Under the pieces are notes generated by a model. The model saw only the letters and a list, made by a program, of their open reading frames with translations. It did no database searches and was not told where the DNA came from. From Paraglaciecola mesophila KMM 241 (GTDB lineage: Bacteria > Pseudomonadota > Gammaproteobacteria > Enterobacterales > Alteromonadaceae), in assembly GCF_000315015.1 (NCBI RefSeq), contig NZ_BAEP01000050.1, forward strand, positions 1 to 32,658: 32,658 nucleotides of DNA, in the 5' to 3' direction. Of this stretch, positions 1-8,345 are shown piece after piece (positions within the stretch are counted from its first letter, which is position 1; every line of letters starts with the position of its first letter). A program made the position numbers and the translations under genes.

Positions 1-2
1 TC

Positions 3-176
3 GTCACCCCGCACACGCTTCGCCACTCATTCGCGACCCATCTTTTACAATCAGGTGCAGATATTCGCACCGTACAAGACCAGTTAGGCCACAGCGATTT
101 GCGCACCGCTCAGATATATACGCACATATTGCAACGAGGGGGTAACTCTGTCGTCAGCCCTTTATCTAGGCTGTAA
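3..176 (+). CDS. Integron-type tyrosine recombinase, 3' end only
   Basis: This is the last 57 codons of a tyrosine recombinase whose 5' part lies left of the window; reading frame 3 is open from base 3 to the TAA at 174-176. The fragment contains the catalytic-domain signature [14 protein letters not shown] (the H-x-x-R pair), then [15 protein letters not shown], which holds the second histidine and the nucleophilic tyrosine. The ending SPLSRL after the tyrosine resembles integron integrases (IntI) rather than XerC/XerD. The usual IntI-specific insertion would lie upstream and cannot be seen, so the IntI assignment is by similarity of the tail only. In integrons, intI normally points away from its cassettes, so any attI/cassette array would be to the left, outside this window. 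Confidence 0.8.
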   Translation, partial: VTPHTLRHSFATHLLQSGADIRTVQDQLGHSDLRTAQIYTHILQRGGNSVVSPLSRL

Positions 177-353
177 CCTAACGATTTAATATCAATTCAA
201 TGACGAAGTGCTGTAAAACCGAACATGTCACATCGACACATGAAAAATTTAACTTAAGCACTCATTCAAACAATCAAAGGTATTATTGCTTTTAGCAAGT
301 GACTTGTGGTCTGATCCGGCTAATTATGTTTATTCGTTCTACAAGGATCTCAC

Positions 354-2213
354 GTGAGCGACCCAATCATTCCCCTAGTGGCGGTAGGCCTTATTTCTAT
401 CGCTTGTCAGTATTTTGCTTATCGCATCAAATTACCTGCCATTTTGCCATTGTTAGTCGTGGGTATTTTAGTCGGCCCTGTGTATGGCGTAATCAACGCC
501 GATGCGTTATTTGGTGATTTACTCTTTCCTATTGTGTCCTTGTCTGTCGCTATCATTCTATTTGAGGGCTCGTTAACGCTGCGCTTTGGTGATTTGGCAG
601 GTCATGGCTCTATGGTGCGTAACCTATGTACTGTGGGCACGCTAGTCACTTGGCTTGTTACGGCGCCTGTTGCGCACTATGCGTTGGGTGTTTCATGGCA
701 ATTAGCCTTTTTGTTTGGGGCGATTGTAACCGTAACCGGCCCTACGGTTATTGTGCCTATGCTGCGTACCGTGCGCCCAAGCAGTAAGGTCGCCAACATT
801 TTGCGCTGGGAAGGCATTGTTATCGACCCTATTGGTGCGTTGTTAGCCGTGCTTGTGTTCGAATACATCATTTCTACCCAAGACGCGCTTAGCCACACTT
901 TGTACGCATTTGGGTTAACTCTAGGTGTCGGCTTAGGTATTGGCGCTGCAACTGGCTACTTGCTGGGCTTGGCCCTTCGAAATAGCTGGATCCCCCACTA
1001 CCTACAAAATACCGCAGTACTGACATTGATGTTAGGGGCGTTTGCCGGCTCAAATGTTATTGCCCATGAATCAGGTTTGTTGACTGTAACCATTATCGGG
1101 ATGTGGCTGGCCAACATGAAAAACGTCAATGTGGAAGACATTTTAGAATTCAAAGAAACCTTGAGCGTTTTGCTCATTTCTGGGCTGTTTATTCTTCTCG
1201 CTTCGCGTATTGACTTGCACTCGGTGTTAAGTGTTGGTTGGGGCTCCATTTTAGTGCTTGTTGCTATTATGTTTGTCGCTCGTCCGGTTGGCGTAATTCT
1301 GTCGTCATTAGGAACTGGCTTAAATTGGCGCGAAATCGCCCTACTCAGCTGGATAGCGCCGCGGGGCATTGTAGCGGCTGCGGTATCAGCGTTATTTTCA
1401 CTTAAGCTAGAAGTCTTAGAGTACGAACAAGCTGAATTACTGGTGCCTATGGTGTTTTTGGTGATCATCACCACGGTTGTGCTACAGAGTCTTACCTCTG
1501 TCAGTGTTGCGAAAAAGCTCAATATGCGCGCCCCTGCTCCCCACGGTTTTTTAATCTTCGGGGGCGGTTTGTTTAGCCGTTTGTTCGCGAAAGAATTGAT
1601 GAGTCATGATGTGCAGGTCCGTATCACCGATACCAACTGGAATAATATGCGTTTGGCCCGCATGGAAAACATCCCCACCTACTTTGGTAACCCAATGTCT
1701 GAACATGCCGCGCGTACGCTAGATTTGTCGATGTTTGGTAAAGTATTGGTGATGTCACCCTATCGCCAATTGAATCCCATGGTGACCTATCATTTTGAGC
1801 ACGAAATGGGCAAAGGCACAGTGCTTGGTTTGAACAATAACGAACAGCAGCAGCGCCCAAGTCATCAGGTGTCAGAGTCCTACGTCAAGAAGCTTGGTTT
1901 ATTCAGTGATGATGCGACTTATGGCAAACTGGCTGGCTTGGTTGCGAAAGGCTCATTAATTAAAACGACTCGCCTATCAGACTCTTTTACTTATGAAGAC
2001 TACAAAGAGCAGTACAACGAACGAGCCATTAAATTGTGTGCCTTGGATACACATAATCATGTGCATATGTTCACCACATCAAACAATGTGAAGCCTAAAT
2101 CTGATTGGAAAATTGTCAGTTTGGTGAACCCAGAAAAACCGATGGAGAAAGCGATTGCTAAAGCAGAAATCACTGCTGAAAATAGTATTGAAGAGTCTAA
2201 GCTACCAGGCTAG
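354..2213 (+). CDS. CPA-family sodium(cation)/proton antiporter with C-terminal Rossmann domain
   Basis: An inner-membrane antiporter, probably exchanging Na+ or K+ for H+. Residues 1-385 form about 12 hydrophobic segments with features of the CPA/NhaP exchanger fold: a conserved TVTGPTVIVPML stretch (about 126-137), an acidic Asp158-Pro159 in the EGIVIDPIGA segment expected at the ion site, and WIAPRGIVAAAV (333-344). From about 397 the sequence changes to a soluble Rossmann-like domain (GFLIFGGGLFSRLFAKEL) resembling the RCK/TrkA-N nucleotide-binding domain, so gating by nucleotide is plausible. The start is a GTG at 354 preceded by AAGGA at 341-345. It is monocistronic, ending at the hairpin terminator at 2256-2283. 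The exact transported cation cannot be read from the sequence. Confidence 0.9.
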   Translation: MSDPIIPLVAVGLISIACQYFAYRIKLPAILPLLVVGILVGPVYGVINADALFGDLLFPIVSLSVAIILFEGSLTLRFGDLAGHGSMVRNLCTVGTLVTWLVTAPVAHYALGVSWQLAFLFGAIVTVTGPTVIVPMLRTVRPSSKVANILRWEGIVIDPIGALLAVLVFEYIISTQDALSHTLYAFGLTLGVGLGIGAATGYLLGLALRNSWIPHYLQNTAVLTLMLGAFAGSNVIAHESGLLTVTIIGMWLANMKNVNVEDILEFKETLSVLLISGLFILLASRIDLHSVLSVGWGSILVLVAIMFVARPVGVILSSLGTGLNWREIALLSWIAPRGIVAAAVSALFSLKLEVLEYEQAELLVPMVFLVIITTVVLQSLTSVSVAKKLNMRAPAPHGFLIFGGGLFSRLFAKELMSHDVQVRITDTNWNNMRLARMENIPTYFGNPMSEHAARTLDLSMFGKVLVMSPYRQLNPMVTYHFEHEMGKGTVLGLNNNEQQQRPSHQVSESYVKKLGLFSDDATYGKLAGLVAKGSLIKTTRLSDSFTYEDYKEQYNERAIKLCALDTHNHVHMFTTSNNVKPKSDWKIVSLVNPEKPMEKAIAKAEITAENSIEESKLPG

Positions 2214-2255
2214 ATGAGGGGGATAAAGGGTTAGTCCAAACGCGAAACATTAACA

Positions 2256-2283
2256 GGCCGATGTATACATCGGCCTTTTTTTT
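2256..2283 (+). terminator. Rho-independent terminator of the antiporter gene
   Basis: A perfect 20-base palindrome (ggccgatgta/tacatcggcc, 2256-2275) is followed directly by eight T. It lies 43 bases after the antiporter stop codon. The opposite strand has no T run after the stem, so it should act only on rightward transcripts. Confidence 0.92.
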
Positions 2284-2320
2284 GCTTTTTGAGCCATGCA
2301 AGGTATAAAAATAAAGCGTC

Positions 2321-2962
2321 TTATTCAATCTGTAACATTTGTTTGAACAACACGCCTGCTTGTGTGCGATTATTAAAGCCAAGCTTATTTAAAACCGCTG
2401 ACACATGCTGCTTAATAGTCGATTCACTGACGCCTAATTCATAAGCGATTTGCTTGTTTAGTAAGCCATCCGCCATAAGCTGCAATACTTTTAGTTGATG
2501 AGGGGTTAACTGGGCCAGTTTGCCAGCGAAAGCCTGCTCTTGGCTGTCTTCTATTTTTTGAACTTGGTCTACTAATTCATTAGGCAGCCATTGCTCGCCT
2601 TCTAACAACTGGCGCACAGCATCGGCGATTACCGGTAATGGCGTTGATTTAGGTATATAGCCACAGGCACCAAAATCCATGGCTTTTCGGATCATACTCG
2701 GGCTTTCATCACCGGATACAATCGCTACGAGTACATCGGGGAAATGACTGCGGATCATGGTCAACCCTGTTAGGCCGTCATTGCCTGGCATGTTTAAGTC
2801 CAGAAATATCAGCTCAACATCACTGTGTTGCTTCAATAAGTCGATGGTTTGTTGATAGGAAGCTGATTCAAGAATATCGTTTCCTAATACACCTTGAATA
2901 GCCTGTTTCATGGCGCTACGAAACAAGGGGTGGTCGTCAGCAACGATGGCTTTAGCGTGCAT
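2321..2962 (-). CDS. NarL/FixJ-type (LuxR-HTH) response regulator, orphan
   Basis: A 213-residue two-component response regulator and predicted DNA-binding transcription factor. The receiver domain spans about 4-120 with the acidic pair Asp9-Asp10, phosphoacceptor Asp55 in LIFLDLNMPG, Ser83 and Lys105 in GYIPKS. The LuxR-type helix-turn-helix is at about 150-205 (QLTPHQLKVLQLMADGLLNK, then STIKQHVSAVLNKLG). No histidine kinase is present in the window, so its partner is elsewhere. It lies downstream of the TonB receptor on the same strand but is separated by about 300 bases with terminator-like hairpins, so it probably has its own promoter. Family membership is clear; target genes are unknown. 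Confidence 0.93.
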   Translation of the reverse strand: MHAKAIVADDHPLFRSAMKQAIQGVLGNDILESASYQQTIDLLKQHSDVELIFLDLNMPGNDGLTGLTMIRSHFPDVLVAIVSGDESPSMIRKAMDFGACGYIPKSTPLPVIADAVRQLLEGEQWLPNELVDQVQKIEDSQEQAFAGKLAQLTPHQLKVLQLMADGLLNKQIAYELGVSESTIKQHVSAVLNKLGFNNRTQAGVLFKQMLQIE

Positions 2963-3137
2963 TATAGGTACTCGGTTATCAATAAGGGGGACTCATTTCA
3001 CGTGGTATTACAACGTCTGAACGTAGCTACCTGATTTTTAATAAATTTATCACTTGTCCTTATTAATTACATCAAATTTACAGTGAAAAGGTGGGTTGGT
3101 AGTGGATTAATAAGCTGCAGTGTATGTTCGTCTAAAC

Positions 3138-3160
3138 AAAAAAAGGCAGTTTTCACTGCC
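3138..3160 (-). terminator. Terminator-like hairpin for leftward transcripts
   Basis: On the minus strand, ggcagt-gaaa-actgcc forms a six-pair stem with a GAAA tetraloop, followed by seven T. It sits about 110 bases downstream of the TonB receptor stop codon and upstream of the response-regulator gene, so it probably ends receptor transcription. Confidence 0.75.
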
Positions 3161-3223
3161 AAACGTCATTACCACTTCACACATTAGAATTATTTTTATA
3201 GCGCGTGTATCTGTTCAAAATTA

Positions 3224-3254
3224 GGCGCGGTGAAAATAACAGTTCACCCGCGCC
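3224..3254 (-). terminator. GC-rich hairpin just after the TonB receptor
   Basis: The arms ggcgcggtgaa (3224-3234) and ttcacccgcgcc (3243-3254) pair over 11 bases with one bulge. On the minus strand the stem begins about 16 bases after the receptor stop and is followed by taatttt, a poor T tract. It may be a weak first terminator or an mRNA 3'-end stabiliser ahead of the stronger hairpin at 3138-3160. Confidence 0.5.
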
Positions 3255-3270
3255 CTTCCTTACTTGGCTC

Positions 3271-5595
3271 CTAAAAACGATACCCAACGGTTAAGCTTAC
3301 GGTGCGAGGGTCGCCGTAATAACCTATCAAAGTATTGTCACCACCGGTGCCGGCTGTATAACCTGTTGGATCATCAGGGTTCTCAACCACAAACTGATAG
3401 CCGCCCACTACGTATTCTTCGTCAGTGAGATTTTTGGCATGAATGCCGCCATACCAATTGCCGTCCTCGCTCTGCCACGACACACTTAAATTAACCAAAC
3501 CGTAGCCGTCTTGAGTGATTAAGCTGTTTGATGTTTCAGTAATGGTGTAATCATCGCGGTAGTAATAGTTAGCATTAAATACGAAATCCCCCATGTCCGT
3601 GCTGAGCAGGTAGTTAGCCGCGAAATTGGCGGTGTACTCAGGGGTGTTCGAGATAGCAAAAGTATCTGCTACATCCACTCGCCCTTCCAGTGTTTCTTGG
3701 AACACCTCTTCAAATTCAGCATCGATATACCCCAGAGCCAGATCAAAGGTTAATTCGTCTGTGGCAGCAAAAGTGATTTCAGCCTCAACCCCTTTGGCTT
3801 TTGATTTGCCCACATTACCCAATATTTGCTGTAAATCTTCAGGTGACGTAACAGGCAGCACTGAGATGTACTGGCGGTCGTTATGCTCTAAAGCAAATAA
3901 AGTAACATTAGCCCTTAAGTTATCGTTCCAATCGCTTTTCATGCCTAGCTCAAATGAATCCACTACTTCTGGGTCAACCGCTGGCTCGTTTATGGTCGCG
4001 CGAGGGTTGTATGTACCTGATTTAAAGCCTTGTGAGTAACTGGCAAAGAACATCAAATCGCTGTTCATTTGATATTCTACGCCTACGCGGGGCGTAAAGC
4101 GTGACCAGCTTTCTTTTGCTGGTGCATCCAAAATACCGTCGCCGTCAGAATCACTGCCCAATACCTGCGGGACTATTTCACCTTCTGGGCGCACATAACC
4201 TGGGATCCAGTTTGACTCTGGATACACGTTGTCAAAAATTAACCCATTGCGAACGGTAGCTTGCTTTTCTTCATCTGTATAACGTGCGCCAAGGGTTAAA
4301 GATAACTGCTCAGTCACATCAATAGATGATTGCACATACGCGGCGATACTTTCGCTGTTGTTACAGCCAGATACTTCACGGGTCAAACCAGGCACGCCAA
4401 ATGCAGCGCGGCCAAGAAAGCCTAGTATTGCTTCAAATTGGCCACAGGATTCACCGTCATAATAATAAATACCGCCCACTGCGTTAAACCCATCACCGGA
4501 GTAAGCTAATTGCAGTTCGTGAGTGTCATTTTCATCTTCATAAATTGCTGGTACATCGAAAATATCTATGGCGGTGTTATCAAAATCAATATTGGTGGGT
4601 GAGTAACTTTCGCGATGTGCGCCTATGTATTTCAAGCTGATATCATCGTTTACATCCCAGTTGGCCGTTAAGCTGTACCCTTCAAGCTCAACGTTATTTT
4701 CTGTCGGTAAACTGGTATACGAATCAAATACGCTGTCCGGTACGGGGGCATCTGTCAAACGACTAGGCAATAAGCGATATCCCCCTTTGGCGTTCGAATC
4801 ATCTTCGGTTTTATCCCATGCAAAGCGGAAGAATAAATCCTCTGTTGGGGTAAACTCCACCGTCACCCTAGCGGCGGTTAAGTCCTTGTTATAGTTTTCT
4901 AAATCTTGCCCTTCAAGGGCCGATTCTAGGTATTCACCGTAACCATCGCGAGTTAAATCTGCTATCCCAAAGCCAATATACAGCTTGTCTTCAATTAACG
5001 GTAACTGCCCTGTAAGCTTGATATCGCGCTGAGAATAACTGCCCACTGTGCCTTGAATGTTCAGGGATGGGTCGCCGCTCATCGGCTTAGTCACATACTT
5101 TATCGCGCCGCCTATGGTGTTTTTACCATAAAGCGTGCCCTGTGGGCCGCGCAGCACTTCAATGCGTTCAACATCGAGTAAATCTAACACTGCGCCTTGC
5201 GGCCTTGCCACGTAAACATCATCAATGTAAATACCCACGCCTGGCTCGTAGCCCCACAGTGGGTCTTGTTGACCTACACCACGAATAAACGCGGTCAGTG
5301 TTGAATTGGTACCACGGCTGTTTTGCAAGGTGGTGTTAGGTGAAAATTGCTGGATTTCAGTCAGTACCGAAATGCCCTTCTCGTCCAGTTCAACTGCCCC
5401 TAATGAGGTCACAGAAATAGGCACTTCCTGCAGACTTTCAACCGTCTTACGCGCCGTGACTTCAATACGCTCAAGCCCTTTTTTATCTGCCTGAGTGGCG
5501 TTATCTGCTTCTTGAGCCATTAACGTTGGTTGGTAAAATAACACTGATGCAACAGCGCCAGCGATGAGGGATTGGGTGAATCGTTGTTTATTCAT
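3271..5595 (-). CDS. TonB-dependent outer-membrane receptor
   Basis: A 774-residue TonB-dependent receptor of typical length. It has an N-terminal signal peptide (residues 1 to about 27, cleavage near LMA-QE), a TonB-box-like segment RIEVTARK (43-50), a plug domain (QEVPISVTSLG, ERIEVLRGPQGTLYGKNTIGG) and a long beta-barrel ending in the aromatic terminus VSLTVGYRF. The substrate cannot be read from the sequence. Because the gene is divergent from an operon for 3-hydroxybutyrate polymer/oligomer use, I infer uptake of 3-hydroxybutyrate oligomers or a related ester; iron-complex uptake remains the default alternative. The barrel is rich in acidic residues, as expected in marine bacteria. The shared upstream region (5596-5789) contains the palindrome at 5691-5704. 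Confidence 0.93.
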   Translation of the reverse strand: MNKQRFTQSLIAGAVASVLFYQPTLMAQEADNATQADKKGLERIEVTARKTVESLQEVPISVTSLGAVELDEKGISVLTEIQQFSPNTTLQNSRGTNSTLTAFIRGVGQQDPLWGYEPGVGIYIDDVYVARPQGAVLDLLDVERIEVLRGPQGTLYGKNTIGGAIKYVTKPMSGDPSLNIQGTVGSYSQRDIKLTGQLPLIEDKLYIGFGIADLTRDGYGEYLESALEGQDLENYNKDLTAARVTVEFTPTEDLFFRFAWDKTEDDSNAKGGYRLLPSRLTDAPVPDSVFDSYTSLPTENNVELEGYSLTANWDVNDDISLKYIGAHRESYSPTNIDFDNTAIDIFDVPAIYEDENDTHELQLAYSGDGFNAVGGIYYYDGESCGQFEAILGFLGRAAFGVPGLTREVSGCNNSESIAAYVQSSIDVTEQLSLTLGARYTDEEKQATVRNGLIFDNVYPESNWIPGYVRPEGEIVPQVLGSDSDGDGILDAPAKESWSRFTPRVGVEYQMNSDLMFFASYSQGFKSGTYNPRATINEPAVDPEVVDSFELGMKSDWNDNLRANVTLFALEHNDRQYISVLPVTSPEDLQQILGNVGKSKAKGVEAEITFAATDELTFDLALGYIDAEFEEVFQETLEGRVDVADTFAISNTPEYTANFAANYLLSTDMGDFVFNANYYYRDDYTITETSNSLITQDGYGLVNLSVSWQSEDGNWYGGIHAKNLTDEEYVVGGYQFVVENPDDPTGYTAGTGGDNTLIGYYGDPRTVSLTVGYRF

Positions 5596-5690
5596 AGTGT
5601 GTCCTTGATTAGCAGTATTTCGTTTTTTTCATTGTCTGCTTGCTGCGGTCGTAAATACCTTAATCGAGTTTTAAGAGGCCGTCCTTAGTA

Positions 5691-5704
5691 CCATAGTACT
5701 ATGG
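5691..5704. promoter_or_regulatory. 14-bp palindrome between divergent receptor and permease operon
   Basis: ccatagtactatgg is a perfect 14-base palindrome in the 194-base region between the TonB receptor and the permease. Its position suggests an operator controlling both directions. A palindrome of this length is expected about twice by chance in 32 kb, so only the location supports the call. Confidence 0.35.
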
Positions 5705-5789
5705 GCAATTTCATTGGGCTAAGACACACTTGCACCATCACTTTATATGCTTGCTTGCGGTCACAAGTATTCATTTAAAGGAAGATAAT

Positions 5790-7085
5790 ATGCTCAGTTT
5801 AATTGGTTTGATAGGCGGGTTGTTGCTGCTAATAGTGCTCACTATTCGTGGTATGAACTTGTTTATCGCCGCCCCCTTGTGCGCACTTATTGTCGCGCTC
5901 ACCAGTGGTATCCCGATATTTATCGGCGAAGTGAATTTTGTTACTAGCTATATGCAGGGCTTCTCTGGCTTCATTGCTTCTTGGTTTTTCATGTTTTTGC
6001 TTGGCTCTCTGTTTGGCAAATTCATGGAGGACACGGGCGCTGCTGATGCAGTAGCACGCTTCATCATAGCAAGATTGGGTCGCAGCCAAGCGGTTGCGGC
6101 GGTAGTACTGGCCTGCGCTATTCTGACTTACGGCGGGGTTAGCCTCTTTGTTGTGGCGTTTTCGGTTTATCCTATGGCGTTGAGCTTGTTTAAAGACGCA
6201 AACCTGCCTAGGCGTTTCATCCCCGCAGCATTGGCGTTTGGCTCAGTCACCTTTACCATGACATCCGCTGGCTCCCCAGAAATTCAAAATTGGATCCCAA
6301 TTAAATATTTGGGTACCTCACCTTTTGCCGCGTGGGAAGTAAGCCTAGTAGTCGCAGTTTTTATGGCTGTTTTTGGGTTCTGGTGGATGCGCCGTATGAT
6401 AAACAAAGCGTTAGCGAACGGCGAACAGTTCGAACATTGGGAACAAGATCCACATATCGCGGACCGCGCACTTCCTAGCGCTATTACTGGCTTAATTCCA
6501 CTGTTGGTGGTACTCGTTCTTTCCTTTTTGCTCCACGATAGTCTCGGCCATTTAGCCTTGATCATTGCACTGGGTGGCGGAGTGCTCACCCTGATGATCA
6601 TCAACTACCGTTATTTCATCAATATGCAAAATGCTATCACCGCAGGTACTACTGGCGCTTTGGTCGCCATTGGCAACACCGCAGCGGTAGTGGGGTTTGG
6701 TAGTATTGCGAAATCTACCGAAGCGTTTCAAGTAGCCGTAGAAGTCATGACCCATATACCGGGTAATGAGTTAATTGGCGCCGCGATTGCCATCAGTGTT
6801 ATTGCCGGCTTAACTGGCTCGGCCTCTGGCGGACAGGTTATCGCCCTGCCCTTGTTGGCACCGCATTATATCGATCAAGGTGTGAACCCTGAAGAGTTAC
6901 ATCGGGTAGTATCTATTTCATCTGGTGCGTTAGATTCCCTGCCACACAACGGTTATGTGGTGACATTAATCCGTGCAATTTGTAATGAAACTCACCAGAG
7001 GTCATATTGGTCGGTTGGAGCGCTGACCGTGGTGGTGCCATTATGTGGTCTTGTTTTGGCTATCGCCCTATTTAACGTATTTTAG
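5790..7085 (+). CDS. GntP-family permease, likely 3-hydroxybutyrate/hydroxy-acid uptake
   Basis: A 431-residue inner-membrane permease with about 11-12 hydrophobic segments, similar to the GntP (gluconate/hydroxy-acid) family. Recognisable stretches are GLIGGLLLLIVLTIRG at the N-terminus, SASGGQVIALPLLAPH, and the SSGALDSLPHNGYVVTLI segment near the C-terminus that is typical of GntP relatives annotated as D-beta-hydroxybutyrate permeases. The ATG at 5790 is chosen because AAAGGAAG precedes it at good spacing; an in-frame ATG at 5730 would add 20 residues without a ribosome-binding site. It is the first gene of the rightward operon with a hydrolase, a depolymerase and a 3-hydroxybutyrate dehydrogenase, and that context supports 3-hydroxybutyrate as substrate. 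Confidence 0.85.
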   Translation: MLSLIGLIGGLLLLIVLTIRGMNLFIAAPLCALIVALTSGIPIFIGEVNFVTSYMQGFSGFIASWFFMFLLGSLFGKFMEDTGAADAVARFIIARLGRSQAVAAVVLACAILTYGGVSLFVVAFSVYPMALSLFKDANLPRRFIPAALAFGSVTFTMTSAGSPEIQNWIPIKYLGTSPFAAWEVSLVVAVFMAVFGFWWMRRMINKALANGEQFEHWEQDPHIADRALPSAITGLIPLLVVLVLSFLLHDSLGHLALIIALGGGVLTLMIINYRYFINMQNAITAGTTGALVAIGNTAAVVGFGSIAKSTEAFQVAVEVMTHIPGNELIGAAIAISVIAGLTGSASGGQVIALPLLAPHYIDQGVNPEELHRVVSISSGALDSLPHNGYVVTLIRAICNETHQRSYWSVGALTVVVPLCGLVLAIALFNVF

Positions 7086-7116
7086 TGTGCAAATTATTCA
7101 CGAGAGAGTGCATTTT

Positions 7117-8316
7117 ATGTTCTTAACCCAGGTGTTTAAAAAAGGCCTTTTGGCCACTTTGGGCCTAATCATGTGCACCCAGGCGTGTGCAGCATCGGTC
7201 CAATTAGTCGAGAAAAAGCGATTTGAAATAGAAAATTTTAAAACCTTCGGCGGGAAAACCATCAAGCAAGTACAAGTCGGCTGGGAAAGCTACGGTACAT
7301 TGAATCAAGCAAAAGACAATGTGGTGCTTATTACCCATTATTTTAGTGCGACCTCTCATGCCGCAGGTAAGTACCATCCAGATGATGCAACACCGGGATA
7401 TTGGAACGCCATTATCGGCCCTGGTAAAGCAATCGACACTGACAAATACTTTGTTTTAAGCGTTGATACACTTGCAAACTTAAACGCTTACGACCCCAAT
7501 GTGATCACCACTGGGCCTGCGTCTATTAATCCAGATACAGGAAAACACTACGGACTAACGTTTCCTGTGGTGACCATTCGTGACTTCGTAAACGTGCAAA
7601 AAACACTACTTGAGTCGTTAGGCGTAACCAAGCTACATGCGGTGGTTGGTGGTTCGATGGGCTCTATACAAGCATTAGATTGGGCCACTGCTTATCCTGA
7701 ATGGGTGCCTAGAATGATCTCAGTCATAGGCTCAGGTCAAAGCGATGCATGGACAACCGCCTTGCTAGAAAAATGGGCAGTACCCATTCAACTCGACGCC
7801 AACTGGAAAAGCGGTGATTACTACAATAGCACTCCACCAAGCCAAGGGTTAACCGCTGCGTTAATGTTCATTACCCAAGATGCTCTCACACCAACCTTTT
7901 TTAACAAAACGGGTGAAGGCATAGGTTACTTTGCTCTTGAAGACGCTCCGTTAAACGACATTCGTCAACAGCATAGTATTGTTAAATGGTTGAAAGAGCG
8001 AGCCCAAAGCCGAGCAAAATTGATGGATGCTAACCACCTTTTGTATTTGGTACGGGCCTCACAGCTTTATATGGCAGGCCATTCAGGTGACATGAAACAG
8101 GCGCTGTCCTCAGTCAAGGCAAAAACCCTGTTTCTTCCATCATTTAATGACTTATTGCTGATGCCTTATTTAGCCAAAGACGCGGCAAATTCCTTAGAGC
8201 AACACCATAAAAATACTACTTATCGAGAATTAACGGGGGACTTGGGCCACCTCAATGGTGTGGTTGGTATCGAACAAGCGGCATCAGATATCAGCGCCTT
8301 TTTAGCTGACAAATAA
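7117..8316 (+). CDS. Exported MetX-like alpha/beta hydrolase
   Basis: A 399-residue alpha/beta-hydrolase-fold protein resembling homoserine O-acetyltransferase (MetX): GPGKAIDTDKYFV (102-114) and the nucleophile elbow VVGGSMGS with Ser180. Asp345 (SFNDLLL) and His378 (DLGHLNG) complete a plausible triad. Unlike MetX it begins with a signal peptide (residues 1-26, hydrophobic core LLATLGLIM, cleavage near ACA-A), so it should act in the periplasm or outside. The ATG at 7117 is preferred over an in-frame ATG at 7045 that lies inside the permease gene and would bury the signal peptide. Lying 31 bases after the permease and before a PHB-depolymerase-like gene, it is more likely an esterase for 3-hydroxybutyrate oligomers than a methionine-pathway enzyme. 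That function is inferred. Confidence 0.82.
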   Translation: MFLTQVFKKGLLATLGLIMCTQACAASVQLVEKKRFEIENFKTFGGKTIKQVQVGWESYGTLNQAKDNVVLITHYFSATSHAAGKYHPDDATPGYWNAIIGPGKAIDTDKYFVLSVDTLANLNAYDPNVITTGPASINPDTGKHYGLTFPVVTIRDFVNVQKTLLESLGVTKLHAVVGGSMGSIQALDWATAYPEWVPRMISVIGSGQSDAWTTALLEKWAVPIQLDANWKSGDYYNSTPPSQGLTAALMFITQDALTPTFFNKTGEGIGYFALEDAPLNDIRQQHSIVKWLKERAQSRAKLMDANHLLYLVRASQLYMAGHSGDMKQALSSVKAKTLFLPSFNDLLLMPYLAKDAANSLEQHHKNTTYRELTGDLGHLNGVVGIEQAASDISAFLADK

Positions 8317-8345
8317 CAGATTAGTAAGAATACAAAAGGATCATT

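Noticed and set aside
998-1522. 174-codon minus-strand frame inside the antiporter gene
   Set aside because: Shadow of the antiporter; serine/threonine-rich translation without a domain.
7045-7116. Upstream in-frame ATG for the MetX-like hydrolase
   Set aside because: It lies inside the permease gene and would bury a clear signal peptide.
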